This document shows positions 1 through 10,744 of a DNA stretch of 64,000 nt, one piece after another (position 1 is the stretch's first letter; the number at the start of each line of letters is the position of its first letter). The position numbers and the translations under genes are program-made. Below the pieces are notes generated by a model, which had not been told where the DNA came from, ran no database searches, and saw only the letters and a list, made by a program, of their open reading frames with translations. The stretch is taken from positions 138,943,148 to 139,007,147 of the forward strand of contig CM077665.1 in the NCBI GenBank assembly GCA_039707655.1, in the 5' to 3' direction. The DNA comes from Elymus sibiricus. Lineage: Eukaryota; Streptophyta; Magnoliopsida; Poales; Poaceae.

Positions 1-655
1 GTATTCGATGAGATTCTGAAAGACCAGAAAGACAAGTGATATGAACTGGTTTTGTATCCACCCACTTTCCTTCGTTATCTTCAACTCTTTCTCTTTTGGT
101 AGAGGAAGGCATTCCCAGTATAAATGATGATTCTTGCTTTCGTATTGTTAATGTTTTCAATTGTACACGGAAGGGGTTTGTGACCACTACCATTTTAGTA
201 AGGGATTTATCCTCATATTGTTGGAGAAACCATTCTTTGCTAACATGGCTCAGCCTAGCAATGGCTGGGAATTTCTTGTCCGAGAATGCAAAAAAAAATG
301 TCCGCCACTTTGTTGCTTTCAGCACATTTTCTAATGAAGTCAAGCCCCTTCTGGATGTCCGTTGCTGCACTATGCTGTGTCTTACCATAGACAAGAGGCA
401 TATACACCTTCTTCACCAACTTTCAGTTAAGGTGACGGCTAACGGCTTCCTTGACACTAGCTTCCAGAGATTATGATGGAATCTCCTCTTTGAAGTCCTC
501 TAATAGTGAGGAATATAGGTCATATACTTGATCCTCACCATCAATCCGTCAAAAGTTAGTACGCACTGCTAGATCCTGGAAATAGCTCATTATCTGGTAA
601 GCAGACGAGGATGCATCACATATATATGTGACATCCGCAACCTCAGATTTGGGTT
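1..655 (-). pseudogene. Relic of phage-type (linear-plasmid) RNA polymerase
   Basis: One minus-strand frame runs from about 655 down to the window edge and is interrupted by three in-frame stops (TGA at 549-551, a TAA near 476, TGA at 423-425). It carries DASSSAYQIMSYF near 575-615, which resembles motif A of single-subunit T7-like RNA polymerases, and KLVKKVYMPLVYGKT near 380-422, which resembles their motif B (K followed by VM-x-x-x-YG). The spacing of about 60-70 residues between the two suits the palm/fingers region. Such polymerases are encoded by linear mitochondrial plasmids of plants and fungi, and integrated pieces are common in plant mitochondrial DNA. Other family members are nuclear RpoT genes, but the YGKT wording looks more plasmid-like to me. 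The stops make it non-functional. The 5' part is missing and the 3' part leaves the window. Family assignment is from motif recall only. Confidence 0.5.
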
Positions 656-665
656 TAGCATTTAC

Positions 666-1830
666 CTGTTTCCTTCCATCCAACCTGGGAAGGGATCCCT
701 CCATGTGCTCTCTATGACACTTGGCCTGATTGTTACCACCGGTATCTCTCCTCGCATGCAGTTGATGACCATCTCGCCCATGGCCTTTGTGAACACATAA
801 GTGTATTGCCAACCATAGAGTTTGGCCCTATGAATAAATAAATTGCACAAATCAAATACTTCATGTGTGTATTCGTATCTACAGACATGAGAAAGTAACA
901 GGGAAATACTAGAATACCTCGACTACCTAACTCTTTCATTTCTTGAGTAACAGAAGCAGAGGCAGAAGAATGCCTTCTGGAGTCAAAATCCAACTTGATC
1001 TCAGCCTCGATATCCAACACGGTATTCTGATGTGCCGATAAATCTGAGGAACCTATCCCCTTTGTTATGGTATCCCCTAAGCAAAATGGCTTCTCTAGTA
1101 TCAAACCTTGCCTCTGCCCATTCACATATGCTGTTTGGCCAAAAACATGACATGCAAACATACTGCTAAAGCTTGTTTGTAAGCTTTTGAGATTAATAGA
1201 AACAGGTTACCATTTGATTTCGACCACAAGAAACTCTTATTTGGCATTCTGACCTGTTGATACTTGCAAGAAGAGCTTCAGTCTTCGAAACCGCTGCGCG
1301 AAACTCATTATCCGGAATGGCCCCACGGTGTTGATGTCTAGTGCTACATCATACCTGCAAGTTGCAATACTTTTATTGCTATGGAATGTGAACTTACACA
1401 TTTAGTAATGGAAGCAATCCTTGGTGCAAGACTAGTATAGCTTCACGAACCTCTCATCAAAAGTGGTATTTGCTGTAGAGTTTACGATAACATCCACTTC
1501 TTCCGCGATCTCTTTGGCTAACTCAGGAGCAATGCCAATGTTGGCTTCCCTGAAATTACCAACGACTGGAACCTGCTTGCTTAATACAAAGCTGTGGTAG
1601 TTTTTCCCATGGATTTCCTGTAAACATCTGAACAACTCAGTATCTTCTACCTGTATTGCAGACGGAAAATATGGTCATTTGCATGAAGAACAGAAAGTAG
1701 TCCGAAGTAATCATCATACCTCGTTCTTCAATCTTTTCATGGCTGCTTCATTGTCCTTGGCCTTGATCAACACGTATATTTTACCAACATCAGGATTTGT
1801 CCTTAAAATGGGATCGATAAGAACTGATGA
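666..1830 (-). pseudogene. Nuclear fatty acyl-CoA reductase gene fragment with introns
   Basis: Five minus-strand blocks read as consecutive parts of a plant alcohol-forming fatty acyl-CoA reductase: about 1720-1826 (NPDVGKIYVLIKAKD), 1451-1650 (VVGNFREANIGI, DVIVNSTANTTFDER), 1254-1354 (YDVALDINTVGPF), 918-1130 (AYVNGQRQGLILEKPFCLGD) and 666-827 (AKLYGWQYTYVFTKAMGEMV). The blocks are separated by short gaps that start with GT and end with AG, so spliceosomal introns are still present and the DNA came from the nuclear gene, not from an mRNA. The N-terminal Rossmann glycine motif and the C-terminal half are absent. The YxxxK catalytic pattern is visible as YVFTK in the last block. Codon phase is off by one between the 918-1130 and 666-827 blocks, so it has begun to decay. 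It is not expected to be expressed in mitochondria. Confidence 0.85.
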
Positions 1831-3124
1831 TCAGAATCCGACAAAGTAGAATGGAAGAACAAAGGAAGGAAGTCAGGTAGCTTAGAGCAAGACAAAGGCA
1901 GAATGGAAGAACAACCTAAAAGTGGGGGGCCAGACAGAAACTGTCTCACTCAAACTGGCATTTGAAAATGCTACCCGCCCTTCCCCTATTTCTGCATTTC
2001 ATTCTTCTATTCCTTCTGCTTGCTTTTCTAGTTAAGCTGCTCATAAACTAGATCCATAAAACTCACTCAGCTACTGTCTTCTTTCTATAATTGGTCTCTA
2101 AGTCCAAGTAATTGATAAAGTATAATCCTCTTCCCAGCTCTGCCACCTCCTTTCTACCGAGTATGCTCTACTTGAAAGAACATATTTATCAATAAATAAG
2201 TGCATTACTATATTCACAACTACAAACTAAGCCTAATTTCCAATATGTCATATGTATCACTTTGATGTTGTGGGATCACTGGCTTCTTGCTCAACGGATT
2301 TCGCTTCTGCACTTGACTTGAGAAGGGCGAAGCCTTCATGACCGGTACCGGTATCTGTTCAAGAAGTCAGTACTTATGCGGCACTGAACAAAGGGTGAGA
2401 TCAATGAAATGCAATACATGTTTGAATATTTCCTATCTTCTTCCAGCCATCAAACTTGTTCAATTCATTTTCTTGAGATCTGTGGAATAGTGATATCATA
2501 CTTGAATCCACATTCCCAGTATTTGAGGAAGAAGTAGAATCTTAGTCCTTTCTAATTTCTAAGTTGGGAATTTGATATCGACTAAATCAAGAAACTCGAT
2601 TTCACTATGATATGACCACTGAACCCTTTGATGCAACATTTCTTGTTTCCAGAAGATCTCGGATGGTTTCTGAAGCTTCCATGATCTTGTAAAAGAAAGA
2701 AACCCTTTCTATAAGTCATGAAGACGTGGACCAAAAGACTAAGAAACTGCACAATCTATTGATTGACTGAAAAACTCAAGCTGAGTAACTTGCTGGAATG
2801 ATCGCTCCGGCTCTGGGCCGTCTGATCTTCGGGATGCAGAATAGGGGATCGCTTGCCAACCGTTAGTTAGGACCAGTGAAAACCCACGCTTGGTGAAGGC
2901 GAAGTTCAGTTTGGAGATCTAACAATTCCTTATGTCGTGTATCCTCGATTGATGCAGCCTCAGATGCTTCAATTGTAGATTTGAGTATTGAGCGAAAGGT
3001 TACACCACCTATAGGTTCTGTATTACAGGCCAATCCTACTCCACTAGTACCAATAGGCGGCATAGGGGAAAAAGCACAACACCTTGGAATAGGAATCAAC
3101 AACACAAAAACTTTCTGAGAAATT

Positions 3125-3191
3125 ACCCAGCAAGAAAACGTATGCGCGTGGGCGCAACGGATTTCGCTCCAGTGCGCTCATCCCTTGCTTG
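3125..3191. repeat. Dispersed repeat, copy also in ccmFc intron
   Basis: The 5' part (ACCCAGCAAGAAAACGTATG and following GCGC) and the 3' part (GCGCTCATCCCTTGCTT) recur in the same order and orientation at 14313-14364. The middle differs by a few inserted bases. Confidence 0.8.
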
Positions 3192-3376
3192 TTCTTTCAG
3201 ACTAGCACTCTTTCCCTCTCTTTGAAGTAGATTTCTCAGCTCCACGAGTCAAACGAAATAAGGCGAAAGGCCCACTACTTCTTCATTCATGGCTTATTGA
3301 TTTGATTGATCCCCCTTTCGTATTCATTCGACCTGAGGTGAGGTTGGAACAAGAGTTTTCATAAAAAGAATGGTTC

Positions 3377-3396
3377 TTTTATGCAATTATGAACGG
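3377..3396. repeat. 20-bp repeat, copy at ccmFc 3' end
   Basis: CTTTTATGCAATTATGAACG is identical at 13514-13533, exactly where the ccmFc reading frame stops resembling normal ccmFc. It may mark a recombination junction. Confidence 0.8.
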
Positions 3397-3557
3397 GCAG
3401 GCCTCTTGTGGATTCCTCCAACTCTATGAATGAAGGGGGGAGTATGAGGAAGGCCGATTTTCTTTCTATATGAAGATGAAAAAAGGATCAGGGTCAAACA
3501 TTTCTTACTTTTGTTGAGTATGACTGAATGAGGAAGAGCTCCTTATGTGGTATCACT

Positions 3558-4004
3558 TTACCACCATCTGAAATGCGCGAAACTCTGATTGGTGGAAGCC
3601 AGTCCATGAAGATTCTCCCTTCTCTTACGTGAAATTCCCCTCTTTCGGTAAGCATCCAGTATCTCAGCAAATGAACATTTCTCTAAGCTTATCCTGTAGC
3701 TTATACGTCGTTTCAAAGCTGCTCCAAGGATCCAACGAATAGCTACGGTTTGTTGACGATCCCTGGCTACAATCCCAGGAACATCATAAATAGTACCTGC
3801 GACTCCTACTTTGACCACTTCGCATATTGGCTTTATATTATCTACGGCGTCAACCATAAGTTTTATTACATCGCGTTCAGTTCGAGCTAGGCGGTGAAAA
3901 GTTTTATAAACAATAGCACGAACTCTCGTTCTTTTACCATCGATCATGCGAAAGTTTACCAATTTCTTGATCAATTCTTTTTGCTCACCATCAAAGTCCC
4001 CCAT
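3558..4004 (-). CDS. rps7: Mitochondrial ribosomal protein S7
   Basis: This is a 148-residue uS7 protein of the small subunit of the mitochondrial ribosome, where the family binds the 3' major domain of the 18S rRNA. The frame is intact from ATG at 4002-4004 to TAA at 3558-3560. Family text is clear: [18 protein letters not shown] near residues 23-40, [19 protein letters not shown] mid-protein, [13 protein letters not shown], and the C-terminus [19 protein letters not shown]. Length matches plant mitochondrial rps7. The ATG start agrees with the family N-terminus MGxxDGEQ. The upstream 80-270 bp is a repeat that is also found just upstream of cox2, so the two genes may share promoter or leader elements. 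No lesion is visible. Confidence 0.95.
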   Translation of the reverse strand: MGDFDGEQKELIKKLVNFRMIDGKRTRVRAIVYKTFHRLARTERDVIKLMVDAVDNIKPICEVVKVGVAGTIYDVPGIVARDRQQTVAIRWILGAALKRRISYRISLEKCSFAEILDAYRKRGISRKRRENLHGLASTNQSFAHFRWW

Positions 4005-4083
4005 ATAGCTGAGAATTTCCGAGCAATTGGAAGCCGCTTTCGATGACGAGGCCGATAAATTGATATTACGCGATCGTTACTGT

Positions 4084-4277
4084 CCATCTTTTTCAGCTCT
4101 GCTCCCGAAAAGAGAAAGGAGACTGATCTTGACGTCGGCGTTGGTTTTTCCAACGAAAAACAAGAACATTCTTTCACGAACTTCCATGACAAAATGGTAG
4201 TTGCCTTGTAACGCATACACTGGAGCGTTTGTCCCATCGACGAAGGCCACTATACGCGTTTTCTGAAGAGCAACATT
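4084..4277 (-). repeat. Leader repeat upstream of rps7 (inverted copy upstream of cox2)
   Basis: The minus-strand sequence matches plus-strand 29081-29279 almost base for base. The visible differences are a few substitutions and a 5-bp CTTTC duplication in the cox2 copy. Here it ends 80 bp before the rps7 start; in the other copy it ends 9 bp before the cox2 start. It probably supplies 5' UTR or promoter sequence, which is an inference. Confidence 0.9.
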
Positions 4278-5439
4278 ATCCTTTCTTTTCCTCTGGCTAC
4301 TAAGATGTTTCAGTTCGCCATGTTGTCTCTTGCCTGCTCATGGATTCAGCAGGCAGTTCAAAAGGTTAACCTATTTGGGAATCTCCGGATCTATGCTTAT
4401 TTTCAACTCCCCGAAGCATTTCGTCGCTTGCTACGCCCTTCCTCGTCTCTGGGTGCCATCCTTTCTCCTGCATTTTCGTGCACATAAGCATAGCTCCAAC
4501 CACTTTTCATGCTTAACAAATGCTGTAATGAGGGTGCTGAATGTATACGGATCTGGCACAAGATCCCTGCCTGCCTTTTCTTTCAGCTGATCCTCTACCT
4601 AATGGTTCAGACCCTGGCAGACACCGGTGCGAGAACAGAGGCAAGTCAACTATACCAGCATTTCTGAAGATAGGCAACTCTTTATTTCTGAAGATAGGAA
4701 TTCAAGATAAATAGATCCGCATTCAAGTTTTAGGCTTGTGTCCTTTCATCTAGAATGGCTGCTGCTTGGTCTTCAGTGAGCGAAGTCATTTCCTCAATAG
4801 AGTTCTTTGCCCGACAAAAGTGAATCTTGATCTTTCTTCTTGATAGTTTGTGATCGAGCCAATCTCACAATTTCGATCTTGCTACTACCACTATAGCCCT
4901 GAGTGACTATGGCTACCTGAACTGAAGGAGTTCCCACAAGACCTGTGAATGTCAACTTCACTCTAAGGGTAAAGCATGCTCGCTCCTTCGCTCGTACGAA
5001 CAATCACTCGTTGCTGGGAGCTCTATCCTCCTCGCACTACTAAAAACAGGGTGAAAGAATCTCCCGCGTTCAGTCTGTGGAGGCCGACCATCATAGTCGT
5101 CTCTACACCAAGTTGGTCTTAAAGTCTACTCTGACTTGCGGCAAGTTGCCTCAACACCGCTGGTCCTTGTTGACTCATGGCAAGCTTTCTACATCAACCC
5201 CTAAGGTGCTTAAAAGTCTTGTCCTCTCTCTATTTTCCTATCGTGGGGAATTAATTAGGAGACTAGTGAGTTCGCCCAAAACGTCACCTACTGTGAGAGG
5301 ATACTATTCTCCCTTCTCTGCCCAGTGAATCTGGAACCCTAGTTGTTTGCCTGGGGATTCTCCTCCTATTCCTCGACTCTTTATTAAGGAGACAGACCGG
5401 TAATCTAAACTTATATTCTTTTTACATATATTGCTTTGC
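4278..5439. other. Spacer without recognisable gene
   Basis: Two overlapping plus-strand frames near 4305-4590 and one at 5077-5328 are open, but I cannot tie them to any family. Nothing else stands out. Confidence 0.4.
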
Positions 5440-5960
5440 AGTAACAGCTTCAATACTCTTCTTGACAGGAGCAAACTCTACTATCTTCTTCTTAGGACAT
5501 CTGCTAATGTTATGACCAAACTCCTAGCAAACAGCACTGGATTTGGGCTTCCATGCATATTCTGCTTTAATCTCAATCTCGTCTCCTTAATAAGTAAGTA
5601 ATTACTAAGATAGTTTCCAAGATCCTTGAAAAAGTATTTTTTTACTTTTGCAAAAGCAAATATTGTATTTTTTTCAGTGACTTTATCCATCTAGAGAGGC
5701 TTCCCCAAACCACTAGCTCTAGCAATATAGCTCAGTCCTTCTTTTTTAATGTACTCCTTAGGAACTCCCCACAGTTTTCTAAAATTGGGATTTTTCTTTT
5801 TTGCCATTTTTTCAACTGAAATTTTGGCTGCCATTGTCTCAACAGTAATGGTATGTTAGCAATGTGCCAAGGGTCCACCTTCTAATACCCATTGTCTGGT
5901 TTTTTCATCTGGAAATGCAAAATAGAAAGTCCATTTTCCACCTCTGATACATCAACCCTG
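5440..5960 (-). mobile_element. LINE ORF1 (DUF4283 / zinc-knuckle) fragment
   Basis: The minus strand reads RQWVLEGGPW, then VPKEYIKKEGLSYIARASGLGKPL and MDKVTEKNTIFAFAKV, then EYAWKPKSS and EFGHNISRCPKKK. That order (RQWVLEGGPW, GLSYIAxxxGxPLxMDxxT, then a CCHC-type knuckle FGHxxxxCP) is the DUF4283 plus zinc-knuckle layout of ORF1 in plant non-LTR retrotransposons. In-frame stops and frameshifts, including loss of a knuckle cysteine context, show decay. It is nuclear-derived DNA. Confidence 0.8.
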
Positions 5961-8419
5961 CCTCACGTTACCTCCTTCCGAGCCTGCGGCATTCCGGCCG
6001 GCATATCTCGAGATCGAGTTTCAGTTTCTTTTCTAGTCGGGGATTAAGACCCGGCATCAAATCCACTAAAAGTCTGAGTAGCTTTGTGAATGACTTCAAA
6101 CCACCATAGGTAGACCCATCCACTTATTCCTCTATCGGCCAGGCTTTTGTCCCTATCTACGTTTGATTTAAAAAAGAAATGGAAGGGCGCTCTTTTTGAT
6201 CGAGAAACAAGGTTTGGTTGAAATGCTACTGGTGGTTGGTGCTTCAGGCCGCAGTTGGTATATCATAAACGAGTTATAACTGGAAAAGCTTAGAAAGAGT
6301 AAATGCTATATACCTGATACCGGAAAGCGAAGCGTGGTGCTAACATGACTAAAAAAACGATTCGGAAATCTGTCTTTATAACTTTCTCTCATGCGGAACG
6401 AAGAGAAGTTAGTAAATATATTGGGAAGCCCTTGATCGAGTAGTTCATCCGAAAGCATTTGATCCATCATATCAGTGCTTGATCTTCTACTTAATAGGTT
6501 CAAGACCTAAATAAAGGAATGAAAACAGCTGCAAGATCCGCTTACTTCTTTCTCTTAGTCAGCTCTATCTCATATTGCCTACGAGCTCTCGTAGTATCTC
6601 ACAGCAGTATCGAATAATGAAAAGAAGGAAAGCTCTATTGAATAAGCCAAGGATAGAGAGAAAAAACTTAAAGAACTATTTGAGAAAAGGAATATATCTC
6701 CAGGTTATTCATTCCATCCTAATTTTCAATCTCGTGAATTCAATAAAAAGAACTCAAGGCTGCGACATCCACTTTAAGACTAGTTAAAAAGAAAAGGTTC
6801 CACCCTTGTAGTTAGACAACCGATATGCGACATCATACTTAGTATGGGAGTTGTCGCTGATCTGCGACATCAATAGATAAGCATGGTATGCGAATATGTG
6901 TTGTTGATCTCCGCATCGCGATGCTACTTTCGTAGGGGAGAGCAGTCAGTCCCCACCAAGGTGAGTATAAGGGCTTTTTTTGGGGGGTAATTTCGCTTCG
7001 TTCATCTTCAAGTGCCGACAGTTTCTATTCCCGAGTGTGAAAAGCCAGTACTGGATAGACGGTTTAGATACGTCACTGAGTGCCCCATGGGTCATCTTGT
7101 TTCCTATTCATTGGAAGCTACATAAAGCATCCCTATATTAAGATGAAGTAAGAAAGCATCAGTCCTCTTATTTTCTGTCTTCTATGAAAGAATGTAGCTC
7201 ACTCTTTCAACCCGGGGCCCCCTCTGGGGAACTGTTTGAGTTTTAGCATCGACCCCATTTCCTTTTGATCGTATTACGCTTGACTCGCTGCAAAACATCT
7301 CGCTTTCTGTGCCACGCTCGTACGTGGTTTACACTCCTTGCCTTTCATCTGACTTTGCCATTGGGCAATTGTTTGTTTTCAACTAGATTGGATTCCGAAC
7401 CAAGAAAGATAGGCAACTTTCACTTGAAAGAAAGGAGCTTCAGAACTCTTGTATTCCACCGAATAAGAATAAGAATAAGAATAAGAGCAAGAAGGGGCTA
7501 TCTTTGTGAAGGGACCGGCACCAGAAAGTAGATCATATGGCCTTTCTTTCGCCAAAATCAAGTAAAGCCCCGGCCCAAGAAATGCAGCAAAGCAAGTCGT
7601 CTTTGGTTTGGAGCTAAATTCCTGGATGTATAGGCTTGATCGAGTGCCTTACCTGAAATCGACGATATAAAGTGGGCTCTTTAGCTTGCTCCGACAGAGG
7701 TCTCCTTCTCCCTTAGCAGCGAGACCAGTCCCTACCTCTTTTCAATCAATCTTTCATACCGTATGCCTTTTCTACGCCTAAAACAAGTTCATGTCTCTCC
7801 TCTCTGAAGTCGGACCTTATTGAAAAGTAGTACGCTTTCTTTCGTGGTGTTCAGGATCCCATGCTTTGTAATTCAGGCATGGCTTTCTCTAACGAAGCTA
7901 ATGCCGAATTAAAGACCTTAAACGGAAAGACACAGGAGGTGGCGAAAAACGAAAAAAGAGAAAGAGCTTACAAACATCTCTGAACCCGGTAGCCAGCGGA
8001 GCCCTTATTCATGGGTTAGGGACTAGCATTGAACAAAGTTGGTGACAGCCGAAGAAAAAGTGAAAGGGCCAGTAAATAATCTAAACATGCGGGTAAGCAG
8101 CAAAAAAAGAATAAAAGTAACGTGCCCTACCTGTTAGTAAAGTAAGGCCTTCCAGAGCCTATCTAACACAGACATACACACGGATGAGGACACAGAAATA
8201 AATGGACGTCGATCCGGTACTGAAATTGCATAGCAAAAAATGCAATATGTTCATACTTGATGAAACGCACATCATCCAATTCATGATTTAAGAACAAGAG
8301 AACGAGATATTGACTTTTTTGACATCTGTAACTACATTCTCACATTTCTTTTTTGATCTCATGACTTTTTATGCGATCGGAAAACGAATGAGATCAGAAA
8401 GATAGGCGGACGACTTGAC
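5961..8419. other. Spacer without recognisable gene
   Basis: Small open frames occur (minus 6306-6503, plus 6575-6787, plus 7265-7531), but none matches a known family. A short AATAAG-type tandem run lies near 7465-7492. No tRNA signature was seen. Confidence 0.4.
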
Positions 8420-9124
8420 CATAAGGTCGGATGTTTCCGTGAGCAGTAAGCAGCGGATCTCCCCTTTTTGGGGGAAAGCTGGTGGCCCTTTTGGCGTGTT
8501 AATTCTTTCGACGGGGCGGCCTTCTTCGTTCGGTAGATCCGGTCGAGGTGGTTTTCATTTACCAGCGCGTAGGTGGTCTAAGTTCCTATGACCGAGTCTT
8601 TCTGGCCCCTGTGAACATATTTTCTTAATGTATTAAAGAGGGCCTCTCTAACCGGTGAAAAGTGGTAGGTGTCCAGTAACGGCTATTCCTGGCTCGGCTA
8701 CGATAACGCAATTCCGGGAGGAGTTGGTAGTTGGGCACTGGATCCCTTCGGACCTGGAGAACGTGTGACACTGGGTCGGGGTTTGGTGAACCAACAGGTC
8801 GCTCCTTTAGTTGAAGTATCGGGCCCCTTTTTCGTTGCCTAGGTTACACCTTCGGAATACCCCAGACGGGGATTTCGCTCTATTCCCCCCAATCTTCACT
8901 TTACGCCACGCCGACTCTCCGTCGTGGACTTAGACCAAGGGTCGAAGACCCATACCATAGGACCCCGTCTCCCGTATCTTATCTTTCGCGCGTAGGAGAT
9001 CGAGACACAGCCTTAGGGCTATGGGGAAAGTGGATCGATTGCCCTAGAATTACAACTACATAGAGGGTCTCTACAAGTCTATAAAGAAGTTCCAAAAAAT
9101 TGATCGGTAGTAGTCCGGTCACAC
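8420..9124 (-). other. nad2: nad2 intron 2, 5' half of trans-spliced group II intron
   Basis: It begins with GTGTG immediately after exon 2, a group II 5' splice signal. The following ~700 bp is GC-rich and structured in appearance, and no exon 3 follows. In flowering plants nad2 intron 2 is split and spliced in trans, so the 3' half must lie elsewhere. The lower boundary is approximate. Confidence 0.75.
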
Positions 9125-9516
9125 CCGAACAATAATATTCCAGAGGGAAATGCACCTAAGATCAAATATTTTGAGCCGGCTTCCGTGGAAAATTCACACT
9201 TTCTTTTTGATGCTGCGATCACATAAAAACATAAACTTTGAAGCTCAATAGCTAAATACATGGCAATTAAATCATGAGCCAGGATCATTAAGAGCATACT
9301 GCGAGTAGGAAGTGGAATTAATACAATGAATTCAGAAGCATCAAACCTCTCTTTTTCGAAAAAATCGAAACACATCGAAATGGTACCAGCCGTACTTAAT
9401 AATAGAAGGATTTGGCAGAAATATGTAAAATTGTCCCTCCTAAAAAAATTATTCCAGAATAAATGGGCAATAGTTAGGAGAGGTGCGCCAGCGGCGAGCA
9501 GAAGCAAGGTTATTAG
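9125..9516 (-). CDS. nad2: NADH dehydrogenase subunit 2, exon 2
   Basis: This 392-bp exon encodes LITLLLLAAGAPLLTIAH through GAFPSGILLFG, the transmembrane core region of the complex I proton-pumping subunit ND2. Length equals the usual plant nad2 exon 2. The 3' boundary is set by the GTGTG intron start at 9124, and the 5' boundary by the domain V and 3' end of intron 1. Several prolines, serines and arginines (for example VLIPLPTRSM) stand where the family has leucine, serine or cysteine, as expected for C-to-U editing sites. The frame has no stop. Confidence 0.93.
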
Positions 9517-10333
9517 ATACCGAAGGAAAGCCCGGCCAGAACCACACGTGCAAGTTTCCCTGCATGTGGCTCGTCCGTGATAACTTCTTCGGATTTGCGT
9601 GAACTAGCGGACCGATCACTAAGTGGTTAGTACCTCCAGCATGAGCGAACCTTTTCAGAACTGGTTAGGAATGGGCGCCACTATCCCAGCCCGGATCCAG
9701 CCAGGTTCTATTGATCATGTCCCCTTCCCAACAGTTGTATCTTGTCTTGGGGCGTCTTTCTTTGGCTTTACTATCAAGCCAGACGCGGCGCCCTTTCGCA
9801 TTATCATCTACCGCCCTTTCTTTCCTCCCGTCCCTTCACGCATGAAGATCGTCGTATGTATGTTCGACTTCGGTTGCCGGTGCAATAGAATTGGCGGGAG
9901 TATATTATGGCAGGATCAGTCACCTGGGCAAACCAAAACCCTCCTCCAAGAAGAATTGTGCTATGCCCCCCCCCCCGATATCCCTATAGAGCGAAAGAGC
10001 TGCCTGGTGATCCCTAGGTTGCAGCACGTCCGGTCGTTAACTCCTCGCTAGCTGCCGCCGTTTCTAGGACCGACCGACGCCTCACCTGCATGCACAGGTA
10101 CCTATGTAGTGTAGTGTCGGTCGCACATTCATAATAGCGTTCGGACTCATGTGCCTTCCTGAACCAGGGGAGTTCCCTTGCTCCTGCTGCGTACGATTAG
10201 CCGGCCTTGCGGCGGCAAAAGGATTAGGACGTCCCCCCATGCTAAGGTTCCCTGCGGTCCGGCCGCATTAGGTTAGGGAGCTGGGCGATAATAGCTCCTC
10301 TGCATCCCAAGCGCGCTGCCCTCCTAGGCACGC
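9517..10333 (-). other. nad2: nad2 intron 1, cis-spliced group II intron
   Basis: The intron is 817 bp. A textbook 34-nt domain V lies at 9539-9572 (GAGCCACATGC, GAAA loop, GTGTGGTTC). A run of 11 C on the plus strand near 9966-9976 lies inside it. There is no maturase ORF. Confidence 0.9.
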
Positions 10334-10486
10334 AACACTAAGTAATCCAAGCCAACCCACATTACTAACTAACGGTGGATATTCATCTTTCTTAGAGGTA
10401 CTAAATACAACTCCATGAATGAGCAAAATGAAGGTTGCGTTAATGATAAAGATCTCTGGGGAAACCGCTAAAAAAAGATTGAACAT
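10334..10486 (-). CDS. nad2: NADH dehydrogenase subunit 2, exon 1
   Basis: This 153-bp exon encodes MFNLFLAVSPEIFIINATF to VGWLGLLSV, the first transmembrane segment of ND2. Starting at the MFN methionine and ending at GTT gives exactly the usual 153 bp and joins in frame with exon 2 (LSV then LIT). An upstream in-frame ATG at 10520-10522 would add MKVEEFIETRNH; some plant annotations use an extended start, so the true start may be there. KKDEYPPL replaces the common KKYDYPPL. Confidence 0.92.
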
Positions 10487-10723
10487 GTGGTTCCGAGTTT
10501 CGATAAATTCTTCTACTTTCATTTCCTCCGTCTTCCAAATCGCAGAGTTAATTCAAAAGCCTAGGTGTTATTACTGAGCTGCTGCTCTTTTTTCTCTAAT
10601 TCCCTTCTCAGATCCTCCGACTACTCCTCCTTATCCTACTCACTCGAAGTTTCGTTGGTCATTTATTGTTTTTTTAGCCTCTTTGACAAAGTTAGTAAGA
10701 AGAAAAACCTCGATCTTCAGTAC

Positions 10724-10744
10724 ACTTCACACCCACACAATCTC
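10724..10744. repeat. Short dispersed repeat, copy 1 of 3
   Basis: ACTTCACACCCACACAATC recurs at 42581-42599 and 63369-63389. This copy and the last one continue with similar TCTCxATTTGAA. Confidence 0.85.

Larger units (their letters stand above)
1831..3557. other. Spacer without recognisable gene
   Basis: No reading frame here matches a family I know. A minus-strand frame at 2863-3105 (80 codons, internal text GVGLACNTEPIGGVTF) is open but unrecognised. Short repeats shared with the ccmFc locus lie at 3125-3191 and 3377-3396. Confidence 0.4.

Noticed and set aside
3971..4237. 88-codon minus-strand frame covering the repeat upstream of rps7
   Set aside because: It lies across the leader repeat; the cox2 copy has a stop and a 5-bp duplication that breaks the same frame, so it is more likely non-coding leader.
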